DNA from: Phycisphaerales bacterium
Lineage (GTDB): Bacteria > Planctomycetota > Phycisphaerae > Phycisphaerales > UBA1924
Direction of reading: 5' to 3'
NCBI GenBank assembly: GCA_029260435.1
Contig: JAJDDG010000123.1
Location: forward strand, 1 to 64,000
Length of the DNA stretch: 64,000 nucleotides
Part shown: one piece after another, positions 46,811 through 54,268 of the stretch
Layout of the letters: every line of letters begins with the position of its first letter
Numbering within the stretch: position 1 is the first letter of the stretch
Notes under the pieces: model-generated
What the model saw: the letters and a program-made list of their open reading frames with translations, nothing else
The model's database searches: none
Told to the model about the DNA's origin: nothing
Made by a program: the position numbers and the translations under genes

Positions 46811-46829
46811 CCAGTAAACCGTTTTACCA
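46811..46829. promoter_or_regulatory. LacI/cre-type operator upstream of the GH31 gene
   Basis: GTAAACCGTTTTAC (46814-46827) is a near-perfect palindrome centred on CG with flanking CCA on the left and CA on the right. This is the usual form of LacI/GalR-family operators (AAxCGxTT core). It lies 61 nt upstream of the GH31 start codon, within a 128-nt gap. No LacI-family regulator gene is in the window. The rest of the gap shows no other feature. Confidence 0.5.
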
Positions 46830-46881
46830 AATCCGCGCACGAATACCACATCTCTTCTGCAAGTCTTGCTCTATCAAGATA

Positions 46882-47670
46882 TTACGGCATCAGGAATCCA
46901 GGGCCATGCACCAATGTCCCGCCGAGGTGCGCCACCACAATCGCCAACGCCCCGCAGACAACCACCGCCCCGTGAGCAACATTCCGCCCCCCCCCAGCAC
47001 TGCCCTCTCCCGTGCGCTTCCCGACGCTCCACACCTCGACCATCACCGCCGCAATCGCAAGCCCAGCAAGCACAAGCCCGAGCAGCTCATGGCGCTCATA
47101 CGTCTCGTGCAGCACCCCTTGCATCTGCTCGAACGACTCCCCATACGGATTCAAGAGCCCGCTCGCCGCGCTCACCACCGCTCCAAACGCGCCAATCAAA
47201 AGCAGCAGCCCACTCGTGCCCAGCACGCGCTTCGTCCCCTCGAACCCGATCAACGCCCCGAGCCGGATCACACCAGCGATCACCAGACACGCGATCGGGA
47301 AATGCACCCACACAACATGCGAGCGTCCGAACACACCGCTCACTCCCCCGCCCCCCGTCTGCGCAGGCGCGGACTGCCCCGTTGGCGCGCTCATGCCCGG
47401 CGTCTGCAACTTGATCTCCACCACGCTCCAGTCCACCTCTTCCGCCTGCCCCACCGCCGCCAGTTGCATCGTGTACGCATCGGGGTTCGTCTCGAACTTG
47501 AGCCGGCACTTCTGACAACAGAAATACACCGTCTGCCCCTCGTACTCCGTGCTGTACTCCTGCTCCGCGTACTCGTCCGTCATCACCGGGCACATCGGCG
47601 GCTCGACAGCACTCGCCTCTTGCGCAACCGCCCCGACCATCACGACAACCGCTGCGAACAACCATCTCAT
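46882..47670 (-). CDS. YHS-domain and DUF2231 membrane protein, exported
   Basis: The ATG at 47670 has AAGGAG eight bases upstream. The 262-residue product starts with a Sec signal (MRWLFAAVVVMVGAVAQEASA). A YHS-like metal-binding module follows: CPVMTDEYAEQEYSTEYEG and VYFCCQKCRLKF, with three Cys near the end. A Gly-rich linker leads to a DUF2231-type four-helix membrane domain (VHFPIACLVIAGVI with its conserved HFP, YERHELLGLVLAGL, HLGGTLVHG). YHS domains occur in copper and heavy-metal proteins; DUF2231 is often linked to haem or cytochromes. A metal or redox role is inferred. proC ends 5 nt upstream. Confidence 0.75.
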   Translation of the reverse strand: MRWLFAAVVVMVGAVAQEASAVEPPMCPVMTDEYAEQEYSTEYEGQTVYFCCQKCRLKFETNPDAYTMQLAAVGQAEEVDWSVVEIKLQTPGMSAPTGQSAPAQTGGGGVSGVFGRSHVVWVHFPIACLVIAGVIRLGALIGFEGTKRVLGTSGLLLLIGAFGAVVSAASGLLNPYGESFEQMQGVLHETYERHELLGLVLAGLAIAAVMVEVWSVGKRTGEGSAGGGRNVAHGAVVVCGALAIVVAHLGGTLVHGPGFLMP

Positions 47671-47675
47671 CGTTG

Positions 47676-48491
47676 CTACTCCTTGCCTTCCGCTATTGCC
47701 GCACCGCGCGCACACGCGCGCCCGATCGCTCCCTCGATCAACCCCATCACACCCGATTCATCCAGGAATGTCGTCGCCGCCTCCGTCGTCCCGCGTTTGC
47801 TCGTCACCGCGCGGCGCAGCGCCGCCGCCCGCGAACCCTCTTCGTTCAAAAGTGCAGCCGCACCCGCGATCGTCTGCGACACAATCCCCGCAACTTCATC
47901 ACCTGCAAGCCCCAGCTCACGCCCCGCGTGCTCCATCGCCTCCGCGAGGTAAAACACATACGCCGGGCCCGATCCCGCCACCGCCGTCAGCGCATCCATC
48001 TGCGATTCGTCGATCCGCACCACGCGCCCCACACCCGCGAACAACCGCTCCGCAAACGCCGCATCTTCTGGCGTCGCCCCCGCACCCCGCGACACACCAG
48101 TCAGCCCAAGCCCCACCCGCGCGGGCGTGTTCGGCATCGCCCGCACCACCCGTGCCCGCCCGCCAAACGCCTCCCGCACCGCACCGCTCGGCGTCCCCGC
48201 GAGGATCGTCAGCACGAGCCCCGCAAATCCCCTCCCCCGCACCTCTTGTGCAACCGCGTCCAACTGTTGCGGCTTCACCGCCAGCACCACCGCATCCCCA
48301 TCATCTATTCCGTTCATCAACGCCCCGGCGCTCGCGACACACCGCACACCCAACCCCTCGAACACAGCCCGCTTGGACCCGTCCGCCTCCGCGACAAGCC
48401 ATCCATCCGCAGACACCACCCCCGCGTCCAGGCATCCCCGGACGATCGCGCCCCCCATCGCCCCGCCACCGATAACCCCGACCAGAGCCAT
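47676..48491 (-). CDS. proC: pyrroline-5-carboxylate reductase
   Basis: The 271-residue protein is of standard ProC length. The NAD(P)-binding motif is GVIGGGAMGGAIVRG near the N-terminus. VVLAVKPQQLDAVAQEV, VRAMPNTPARVGLGLTGVS and the C-terminal GSGPAYVFYLAEAMEHAG are diagnostic. It catalyses the last step of proline synthesis. It is followed closely by the YHS/DUF2231 gene and divergent from accA. Confidence 0.94.
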   Translation of the reverse strand: MALVGVIGGGAMGGAIVRGCLDAGVVSADGWLVAEADGSKRAVFEGLGVRCVASAGALMNGIDDGDAVVLAVKPQQLDAVAQEVRGRGFAGLVLTILAGTPSGAVREAFGGRARVVRAMPNTPARVGLGLTGVSRGAGATPEDAAFAERLFAGVGRVVRIDESQMDALTAVAGSGPAYVFYLAEAMEHAGRELGLAGDEVAGIVSQTIAGAAALLNEEGSRAAALRRAVTSKRGTTEAATTFLDESGVMGLIEGAIGRACARGAAIAEGKE

Positions 48492-48509
48492 ACGCGCCTC
48501 CTCATGCTC

Positions 48510-48528
48510 CGCGTAGCTAGACTACGCG
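48510..48528. promoter_or_regulatory. palindrome in the proC/accA divergent region
   Basis: CGCGTAG and CTACGCG form a perfect seven-base inverted repeat around CTAGA. It lies 18 nt before the proC start and 37 nt before the accA start, in a region only 74 nt long. It could be an operator for both genes or part of their promoters. No regulator is apparent. Confidence 0.35.
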
Positions 48529-48565
48529 ATCCCCGCTCCCAAGTGCGAACCCACACCACCACACC

Positions 48566-49567
48566 ATGGCAATCCCCTACCCACTTGAGTTCGAAGCACC
48601 AGTCGACGCGATCGAAGCGCAGATCGCCGAGATCGAGTCCGCGCCCGACGCCGACGCCGATGCCGCCGCGCCAACACCGAACCTCACCAAACTCCGAGCA
48701 AAGCGCGACCGCGAACTCCAGAAGGTCTACAAAGAACTCTCCCCGTGGGACACCGTCCGCGTCGCCCGCCACCCAAAGCGTCCCATGTTCCGCGACTACA
48801 TCGAGTTGATCTGCAAGGACTTCGTCGAACTCCACGGCGACCGGTGCTTCGGCGACGACCCCGCGATCGTCACCGGCTTCGCCCGCATCGGCTCCACCAA
48901 GTGCCTGCTCGTCGGACACCACAAAGGACGCGACACCCAGGAAAAACTCGCCTGCCACTTCGGGTGCGCCCACCCCGAGGGCTACCGCAAGGCCCTCGCC
49001 AAAATGAAGCTCGCCGAAAAGTTCGGGCTCCCGATCATCACCTTCGTTGATACACCTGGCGCCTACCCCGGGCTCGGTGCCGAAGAACGCGGGCAGGCAG
49101 AAGCAATCGCCGTCTACCTCCGCGAGATGAGCCGGCTCAATACGCCCATCTTCTCCATCGTCATCGGCGAGGGTGGCTCGGGCGGCGCGCTGGGGATCGC
49201 CGTCGCCGACAAGGTCGCGATGCTGCAGCACGCGTGGTACTCCGTTATCTCCCCGGAAGGTTGCGCCGCGATCCTCTGGAAAACCGCCAACGAACAGACC
49301 AATCAGGCAGCCGCCGTCGCGCTCAATCTCACCGCCAGCGACAACAAACGCCTCGGCATCATCGATGATGTCATCCCGGAGCCCCCAGGCGGGGCACACC
49401 GAGACCCACGCGCCGCCGCAGAAGCCATCGAAAAATGGCTCGCCAAGGTGCTCCCACCCCTCAAGCGCTCCAAACGTGAGAACCTCCCCGCCCGGCGCTA
49501 CACCCGCTTCCGCAAACTCGGCGAGTTCCGCGAGACCCCGCCGACGCCGGATCCTCAAACCGCCTGA
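48566..49567 (+). CDS. accA: acetyl-CoA carboxylase carboxyltransferase subunit alpha
   Basis: The 333-residue protein has the AccA order: an N-terminal helix ending in VYKELSPWDTVRVARHPKRP, GDRCFGDDPAIVTGFARIG, PIITFVDTPGAYPGLGAEERGQAEAIA, and IVIGEGGSGGALGIAVADKVAMLQHAWYSVISPEGCAAILWK. With AccD it transfers carboxyl from biotin to acetyl-CoA to make malonyl-CoA. accD is not in the window. It starts divergently from proC and ends 127 nt before the DksA-like gene. Confidence 0.95.
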   Translation: MAIPYPLEFEAPVDAIEAQIAEIESAPDADADAAAPTPNLTKLRAKRDRELQKVYKELSPWDTVRVARHPKRPMFRDYIELICKDFVELHGDRCFGDDPAIVTGFARIGSTKCLLVGHHKGRDTQEKLACHFGCAHPEGYRKALAKMKLAEKFGLPIITFVDTPGAYPGLGAEERGQAEAIAVYLREMSRLNTPIFSIVIGEGGSGGALGIAVADKVAMLQHAWYSVISPEGCAAILWKTANEQTNQAAAVALNLTASDNKRLGIIDDVIPEPPGGAHRDPRAAAEAIEKWLAKVLPPLKRSKRENLPARRYTRFRKLGEFRETPPTPDPQTA

Positions 49568-49587
49568 CGCAAACACCAATCCCCATA

Positions 49588-49616
49588 TTGACTGCAAATC
49601 CCGCTCCGTCTAGGAT
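49588..49616 (+). promoter_or_regulatory. promoter of the DksA-like/lspA pair
   Basis: TTGACT (49588-49593), a 17-nt spacer and TAGGAT (49611-49616) make a good sigma-70-type match. Transcription from ~49623 would leave a leader of about 70 nt before the GTG at 49695. The promoter lies in the 127 nt after accA, so this gene and lspA can be expressed independently of accA. Confidence 0.65.
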
Positions 49617-49694
49617 GCCCGATTCCGTCGTCGACTCACGACGCGTAAGCGGTTAGCCCCGTTGGACTTACCGAATTTCGCGCGAGGAAACGCC

Positions 49695-50609
49695 GTGCCC
49701 GGCAAAAAAACAACGACCCGCCGCTCCTCCGCTGGCTCTTCCAAAAAGAAGCCCGTCACGAAAAAACCCGCGCGCAAACCGACCACCAAAAAGAAGGTCG
49801 CCAAAAAGCCCGCAGTGAAGAAAAAATCCACGCCCGCAAAATCCACTTCTAAGAAAAAAACCACGAAGAAGGTCACGAAAAAACCCGTGACCAAGAAATC
49901 TGTGACTAAAAAACCCGCTGCTAAAAAATCCGTGACTAAAAAAACAGCGTCGAAGAAAACCACCAAGAAGATCACCAAAAAACCGCCGACCAAGAAGCCC
50001 ACTACTAAAAAGAAAACATCGATCGCCAAGTCTTCCAAAGCCGCCGCGCCCGCATCCAAGAGCGCCAAGGCAGCTCCCACCAAACCGCGCTTCGGCGCGT
50101 GGGACGCAGCCGCAAACAAGAAGAGCCAGGCCGCCGCCGCGAAGCTCGCCGCCCTCGCCGGGCTCGCCCCGGTACAGGCCGCCACCGCGACAATCGACGC
50201 CCCCGACAAAAACACCAAGCGCCTCACAAAGAGCCCGCTGAGCAAAAAACAACTCCGCGACTTCCGCGAGCTCCTCGTCGCCAAACGCCGACAAATCCTC
50301 GGCGATGTCACCACAATGGAGAGCGAAGCCCTCTCTGGCGGCAACTCGGGCTCCAGCTCACGCCTCCCCCAGCACATGGCTGACGCCGGCTCCGACACCT
50401 ACGACCAATCCCTCGCGCTCGACCTCGTCGCCTCACAGCGCGAACTCCTCAAAGAGATCGACACCGCCATCGAGAAGATCGACAACAACACCTACGGTAT
50501 CTGCGAGGATCTCGGGATCCCGATCAGCCTCGACCGCCTCCAGGCGAAACCATGGGCACGCCTCTCGATCGATGCCGCCCGCCGCGAAGAACGCGCGTCC
50601 CACCTCTAG
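49695..50609 (+). CDS. TraR/DksA-like protein with Lys-rich histone-like N-terminus, zinc cysteines lost
   Basis: The GTG at 49695 has GAGGA six bases upstream and gives 304 residues. Residues ~1-125 are low-complexity Lys/Thr/Pro/Ala repeats (TKKPVTKK, KKSVTKK, TTKKITKK), like histone-H1 tails. The C-terminal ~110 residues have the DksA fold: LSKKQLRDFRELLVAKRRQIL, then AGSDTYDQSLALDLVASQRELLKEIDTAIEKI and NTYGICEDLG. Only the first of the four expected zinc Cys remains (others Leu, Ser, Ala). DksA relatives bind RNA polymerase's secondary channel. The tail may bind DNA or RNA. lspA follows after 2 nt. Confidence 0.8.
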   Translation: MPGKKTTTRRSSAGSSKKKPVTKKPARKPTTKKKVAKKPAVKKKSTPAKSTSKKKTTKKVTKKPVTKKSVTKKPAAKKSVTKKTASKKTTKKITKKPPTKKPTTKKKTSIAKSSKAAAPASKSAKAAPTKPRFGAWDAAANKKSQAAAAKLAALAGLAPVQAATATIDAPDKNTKRLTKSPLSKKQLRDFRELLVAKRRQILGDVTTMESEALSGGNSGSSSRLPQHMADAGSDTYDQSLALDLVASQRELLKEIDTAIEKIDNNTYGICEDLGIPISLDRLQAKPWARLSIDAARREERASHL

Positions 50610-50611
50610 CG

Positions 50612-51274
50612 ATGGCGGACTCCCCAGCAACCACATCAAAACCCGACCGCGCCGGACGCTCCCGCAGCGCATGGATCATCTTCCTGTCCGCCCTCGTGCT
50701 TACACTCGCGGCGGACCTTGTCTCCAAGCAACTCGCGTTCGATCACGTCGCGCCCACGCCCGTCTCCATCGATCGCACCAATGTCCTGAGCACCATGGCG
50801 CAGGATCCACGCCTCCTCCAGACGCTCGTCCCGACGCACACCCCGGTTGTCGTCGTGCCAAAGCTGCTCCAGTTCCAGCTGGTGCTCAACTCCGGAGCCG
50901 TCTTCGGCGCCGGGCAGGGCAAAAGATGGTTCTTCATCGGCTTCACACTCGTCGCCCTCGCCTTCGCCTTTTTCATGTTCCTCCGCTGGCACGACCCCAA
51001 AGACCGATGCTCCATCGCCGCGCTCGCGATGATCGTCTCGGGCGGGCTGGGCAACCTCTACGACCGCGTCCTCTTCGCCTGCGTGCGCGACTTCATCCAC
51101 CCGCTACCGGGCGTCAACCTCCCCTTCGGCATCCGCTGGCCCTCGGGCGACCCCGCCGTCTGGCCCTACGTCTCCAACGCCGCCGACGCATTCCTCCTCA
51201 TCGGCATCGGCATCCTGCTCATCCGCCTCTGGCGCGCAGAACCACCACCCGAATCAGCGCCCGCAAAGTCGTAA
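50612..51274 (+). CDS. lspA: lipoprotein signal peptidase (signal peptidase II)
   Basis: The ATG at 50612 lies 2 nt after the previous stop. The 220-residue protein has four membrane helices. Catalytic Asp residues are in GNLYDRVLFACVRDFIHPL and SNAADAFLL, and LNSGAVFG marks the substrate region. It is longer than the ~165-residue enterobacterial enzyme because of a ~40-residue extracytoplasmic insert after helix 1. It cleaves prolipoprotein signals before the lipid-modified Cys, consistent with the many lipoproteins encoded in this window. Confidence 0.92.
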   Translation: MADSPATTSKPDRAGRSRSAWIIFLSALVLTLAADLVSKQLAFDHVAPTPVSIDRTNVLSTMAQDPRLLQTLVPTHTPVVVVPKLLQFQLVLNSGAVFGAGQGKRWFFIGFTLVALAFAFFMFLRWHDPKDRCSIAALAMIVSGGLGNLYDRVLFACVRDFIHPLPGVNLPFGIRWPSGDPAVWPYVSNAADAFLLIGIGILLIRLWRAEPPPESAPAKS

Positions 51275-51277
51275 GCC

Positions 51278-52222
51278 TCACCCCGCCCGCGCAGCCCGAT
51301 CTCGCAACACATCCACAAGACCGCGGACTTCTTCCGCCATCTTCGTGTTCGGAAACTCCCTGATAATCTGCTCCCCCACCTCCACCGCGCCGCCCCACTG
51401 GTGGTCCTGCACCATCAGCTTGAACCGCACGCCCAGATTATCCCGCGACTTGCCGATCACGCCCCGCGCAACTTCCTGCAAGGGCCCCGCCTCGTCCGGC
51501 GAAAGATACTGATCCAGTTCCTTCAGCAGGTCCATCGCATCATCGATCCGCTCGCCCTGCGCAGCCTCAAGGAACCGGCGCTCCAACTCCTTGCGGTACC
51601 GCATCCGCGAGTGATCCACGCGCTCCCGCAGACCGTCCGACCGGTGCGATTCTGGGAACAACCGGTGCACCCGCGCAGCCTCCGCGTACGCCTCCGCCCA
51701 CCGCGCGCCGCGGATCAATTCATCGAGCCCCGCCAACGCCTGCACCACATCCTGATCCTGCGTCTGCGCCCGCGCCCGCTCGATCCGCGTGCGGAACCCC
51801 TCCGCATCATTCCGGTACCCGAACTCCTCCGCCAATTCTTTGACGAGCACCATCGCCGCGTCCCAGTCCTGATCGGAAATGTCCTGCTCGATCGCCCGAC
51901 GCAACAGCTCACGCTCCTGCCGACGATGCAACACACGCTTCGCCCCCTCGCTCAGCCCCGCCTCCTGTGTCATCGTCTGCATCGCACGCGTCAGCTCTTG
52001 CACGTGCCCGTCCAGACCGCCGCCCCCACGCGCACGCCCCCGCGCGATCAGCACCGTGAGCGGCACCAGCGCGAGCGTCACCAGCATCGCAACAAGCACC
52101 TGCTCCGTATAGAACTGCATCGACAGCAGCACCGCCTCAACGATCACGACAACCGAGATCCACCCCGCAGCCATGATCTCCGCGTTCGATACACCCGACG
52201 CCTGATTATGCTGATCACCCAT
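51278..52222 (-). CDS. membrane protein with C-terminal TPR-like repeats
   Basis: The 314-residue protein has two N-terminal membrane helices (about 18-37 and 42-61), a Gly-rich linker, then a long helical region with repeats that look like degenerate TPRs (SDQDWDAAMVLVKELAEEFGY, ARWAEAYAEAARVHRLFPES, QWGGAVEVGEQIIREFPNT). It has no catalytic motif. It may be a cytoplasmic-facing scaffold. It lies 3 nt from the convergent lspA stop and 69 nt after the cupin gene on the same strand. Confidence 0.65.
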   Translation of the reverse strand: MGDQHNQASGVSNAEIMAAGWISVVVIVEAVLLSMQFYTEQVLVAMLVTLALVPLTVLIARGRARGGGGLDGHVQELTRAMQTMTQEAGLSEGAKRVLHRRQERELLRRAIEQDISDQDWDAAMVLVKELAEEFGYRNDAEGFRTRIERARAQTQDQDVVQALAGLDELIRGARWAEAYAEAARVHRLFPESHRSDGLRERVDHSRMRYRKELERRFLEAAQGERIDDAMDLLKELDQYLSPDEAGPLQEVARGVIGKSRDNLGVRFKLMVQDHQWGGAVEVGEQIIREFPNTKMAEEVRGLVDVLRDRAARAG

Positions 52223-52291
52223 CGCGTTCTCTCCTTAGAACACCACGCGAACCCTCACCCCATCCCGCGACCACACCATTCTATCGGCGCG

Positions 52292-52687
52292 CTAGCTCGC
52301 CGGCGTGACTTCGCCGCAGTTCCGCGTCACCGGCACCAAACAGAGAAACCGAAGCCCTTCCGCCCCCGCGCGGAACTGGTGCTCCTCCTTCGCCGGCACG
52401 AACACCGCGTCCCCCGCCTTGAGCGCGTGGTACTCGCCGCCAAGCAGCACCTCCCCAGATCCACCAACGACAAACACCTCGTGCTCGAAATCATGCGAAT
52501 GCCTGGGCGAGTACCCGCCGGTCTCCATATGAAAACTCCGCATCGCGAAGGTCGGCGCACCGTCTTCCCGACCCACCATCATCGCCATGCGCAGTTTATC
52601 CGCGCCCTCCATGCTCACCGGAGACATCTCCATGCGCTCAACATTCCTGATCAACCCCTTCGACCCTGCAATCGTGCCGCCCGTCAT
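52292..52687 (-). CDS. cupin-domain protein
   Basis: The ATG at 52687 has AGGAGG five bases upstream. The 131-residue product is a single small beta barrel with the cupin-1 motif SPRHSHDFEHEVFVVGGSGEV (His-x-His...Glu) and the second motif GDAVFVPAKEEHQF with the last metal His. Such proteins bind Fe, Mn or Zn and range from isomerases to regulators; the activity here is unknown. It is divergent from the metallo-hydrolase gene with 32 nt between the starts. Confidence 0.8.
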   Translation of the reverse strand: MTGGTIAGSKGLIRNVERMEMSPVSMEGADKLRMAMMVGREDGAPTFAMRSFHMETGGYSPRHSHDFEHEVFVVGGSGEVLLGGEYHALKAGDAVFVPAKEEHQFRAGAEGLRFLCLVPVTRNCGEVTPAS

Positions 52688-52719
52688 ACAAACCTCCTCG
52701 CGTGTGCCCATCCCATACC

Positions 52720-53391
52720 ATGCCGCCTATGAACGAACAGACGCAAACCGCCGCGCCGCTCATCCAAGCCTACGCGCTCGGCCCCTTCGCGACCAACTGC
52801 TACATCGTCACCGTCCCGCCCGACCCCGCCTGCTGGATCATCGACGCCTCCTTCGCCCCGGGCCCCATGATCCAGGCGATCCGCGCCGCGGGCCTCGAAC
52901 CGCAGCGCATCATCCTCACCCACGCCCACGTCGATCACATCGCCGGGCTCGATGAATGCCGCGCCGCATTCCCCGGCATCGAGGTCATCCTCCACGCCGA
53001 GGAATCCGCCTGGCTCACCGACCCGCAGCTCAACCTCTCCATGGGCATGGGCGAGATGATCACAACCAAACCCGCCGAGCACACCCTCGAGCACAACCAA
53101 ACCCTCGACCTCGCGGGCACCACATGGCAGGTCCGCCACACACCCGGGCACTCGCCAGGCTCCGTCTCCCTCATCCACGAACCCTCCAACCAGGCAATCG
53201 TCGGCGACACCCTCTTCGCCGGCTCCATCGGGCGTTTCGACTTCCCGACCTCCAACGAACAAGACCTCTACCGCGCGATCCGCGAGCAGCTCTACACGCT
53301 CGACCCCGCAACCCAGGTCTTCCCAGGGCACGGCCCCACCACAACAATCGCAAACGAAATGCGCAACAACCCCTATGTCCGCGCCGAGTAA
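52720..53391 (+). CDS. metallo-beta-lactamase-fold hydrolase, glyoxalase II-like
   Basis: The product has ~223 residues; an ATG at 52729 is equally possible. FATNCYIVTVP and the metal motif THAHVDHIAG (HxHxDH) are followed by HTPGHSPGSV (His), GDTLFAGSIGRFD (Asp) and a final FPGHGPTTTI (His), a complete dinuclear site. This subgroup (GloB/YcbL type) hydrolyses thioesters such as S-lactoylglutathione or related substrates. It overlaps the next hydrolase gene by 17 nt. Confidence 0.9.
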   Translation: MPPMNEQTQTAAPLIQAYALGPFATNCYIVTVPPDPACWIIDASFAPGPMIQAIRAAGLEPQRIILTHAHVDHIAGLDECRAAFPGIEVILHAEESAWLTDPQLNLSMGMGEMITTKPAEHTLEHNQTLDLAGTTWQVRHTPGHSPGSVSLIHEPSNQAIVGDTLFAGSIGRFDFPTSNEQDLYRAIREQLYTLDPATQVFPGHGPTTTIANEMRNNPYVRAE

Positions 53392-54268
53392 CCCGGAGCC
53401 AACCGTGGACCAGCGCTTCGCACAACTCCCCCGCGCCCTCCGCGATCGCACCACCACGGTGCGCCTCGCAGAAGCCGACTCCCCATCAGGCGAACCAATC
53501 CCCGCGCTGCTCGCCCACCCCGATCCGAACTGGCACGAGCCCGGCGCAACCCCATCGCCCACGCCCGTCGTCATCTGGATGCACGGGCGCACAGTCAACA
53601 AAGAACTCGACCCCGGGCGCTACCTCCGGTGGGTCCGTGCGGGGCTAGCCGCCTGCGCCATAGACCTGCCCGGGCACGGCGAACGCTCGAAAGAACAATT
53701 CCAACACCCCGACCACACCCTCGAACTCATCGTCCAGGCAGCCGCCGAGATCGACGCCGTCCTCGCCGAACTCGCACACCCACGCTTCAACGGCGCCTTC
53801 GATTGCTCCCGCGTCGCGCTGGGCGGCATGTCCGCAGGAGGCATGGTCGCCCTCCACCGACTCTGCTCCGACCACCCGTTCGCCTGCGCCTGCGTCGAAG
53901 CCACCGCCGGCTCGTTCGATTACATGAAGGGGCGCGATTTCTACCGCGAACCGCTCGCGATCGAACTCGATCCGCTCCGCCATATCGAATCCTTCCGCCC
54001 CATCCCGCTGCTCGCGCTGCACTCCCGCGCGGACGAATGGATCCCCGTCGAAGCCATCACCACCTTCCTCGACGCTCTCCGCCGCCACTACCGCGCGCAG
54101 GGCGCACCGCTGAAAGACATCGAACTCAAAACCTGGCAGCACACCGGCGCGCCCAACGAGCACTACGGCTTCGGCAACGCCTCGGGCGAAGCTAAAATCA
54201 TCCAGACCGATTTCCTCGTGCGCCACCTCGCTCCCACACTCACCCAACCCGCGTCGAACAGCGCATGA
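53375..54268 (+). CDS. alpha/beta hydrolase (dienelactone hydrolase/prolyl peptidase-like)
   Basis: The 297-residue protein has VVIWMHGRTVNKEL as the oxyanion strand, IDLPGHGERS, the nucleophile elbow GGMSAGGM, and LHSRADEWIPVEA with the catalytic Asp. The C-terminal NEHYGF probably supplies the catalytic His. No signal peptide is present, so it is cytoplasmic. The specific substrate is unknown. It is translationally coupled to both neighbours: 17 nt overlap upstream and 4 nt downstream (ATGA). Confidence 0.82.
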   Translation: MSAPSNPEPTVDQRFAQLPRALRDRTTTVRLAEADSPSGEPIPALLAHPDPNWHEPGATPSPTPVVIWMHGRTVNKELDPGRYLRWVRAGLAACAIDLPGHGERSKEQFQHPDHTLELIVQAAAEIDAVLAELAHPRFNGAFDCSRVALGGMSAGGMVALHRLCSDHPFACACVEATAGSFDYMKGRDFYREPLAIELDPLRHIESFRPIPLLALHSRADEWIPVEAITTFLDALRRHYRAQGAPLKDIELKTWQHTGAPNEHYGFGNASGEAKIIQTDFLVRHLAPTLTQPASNSA

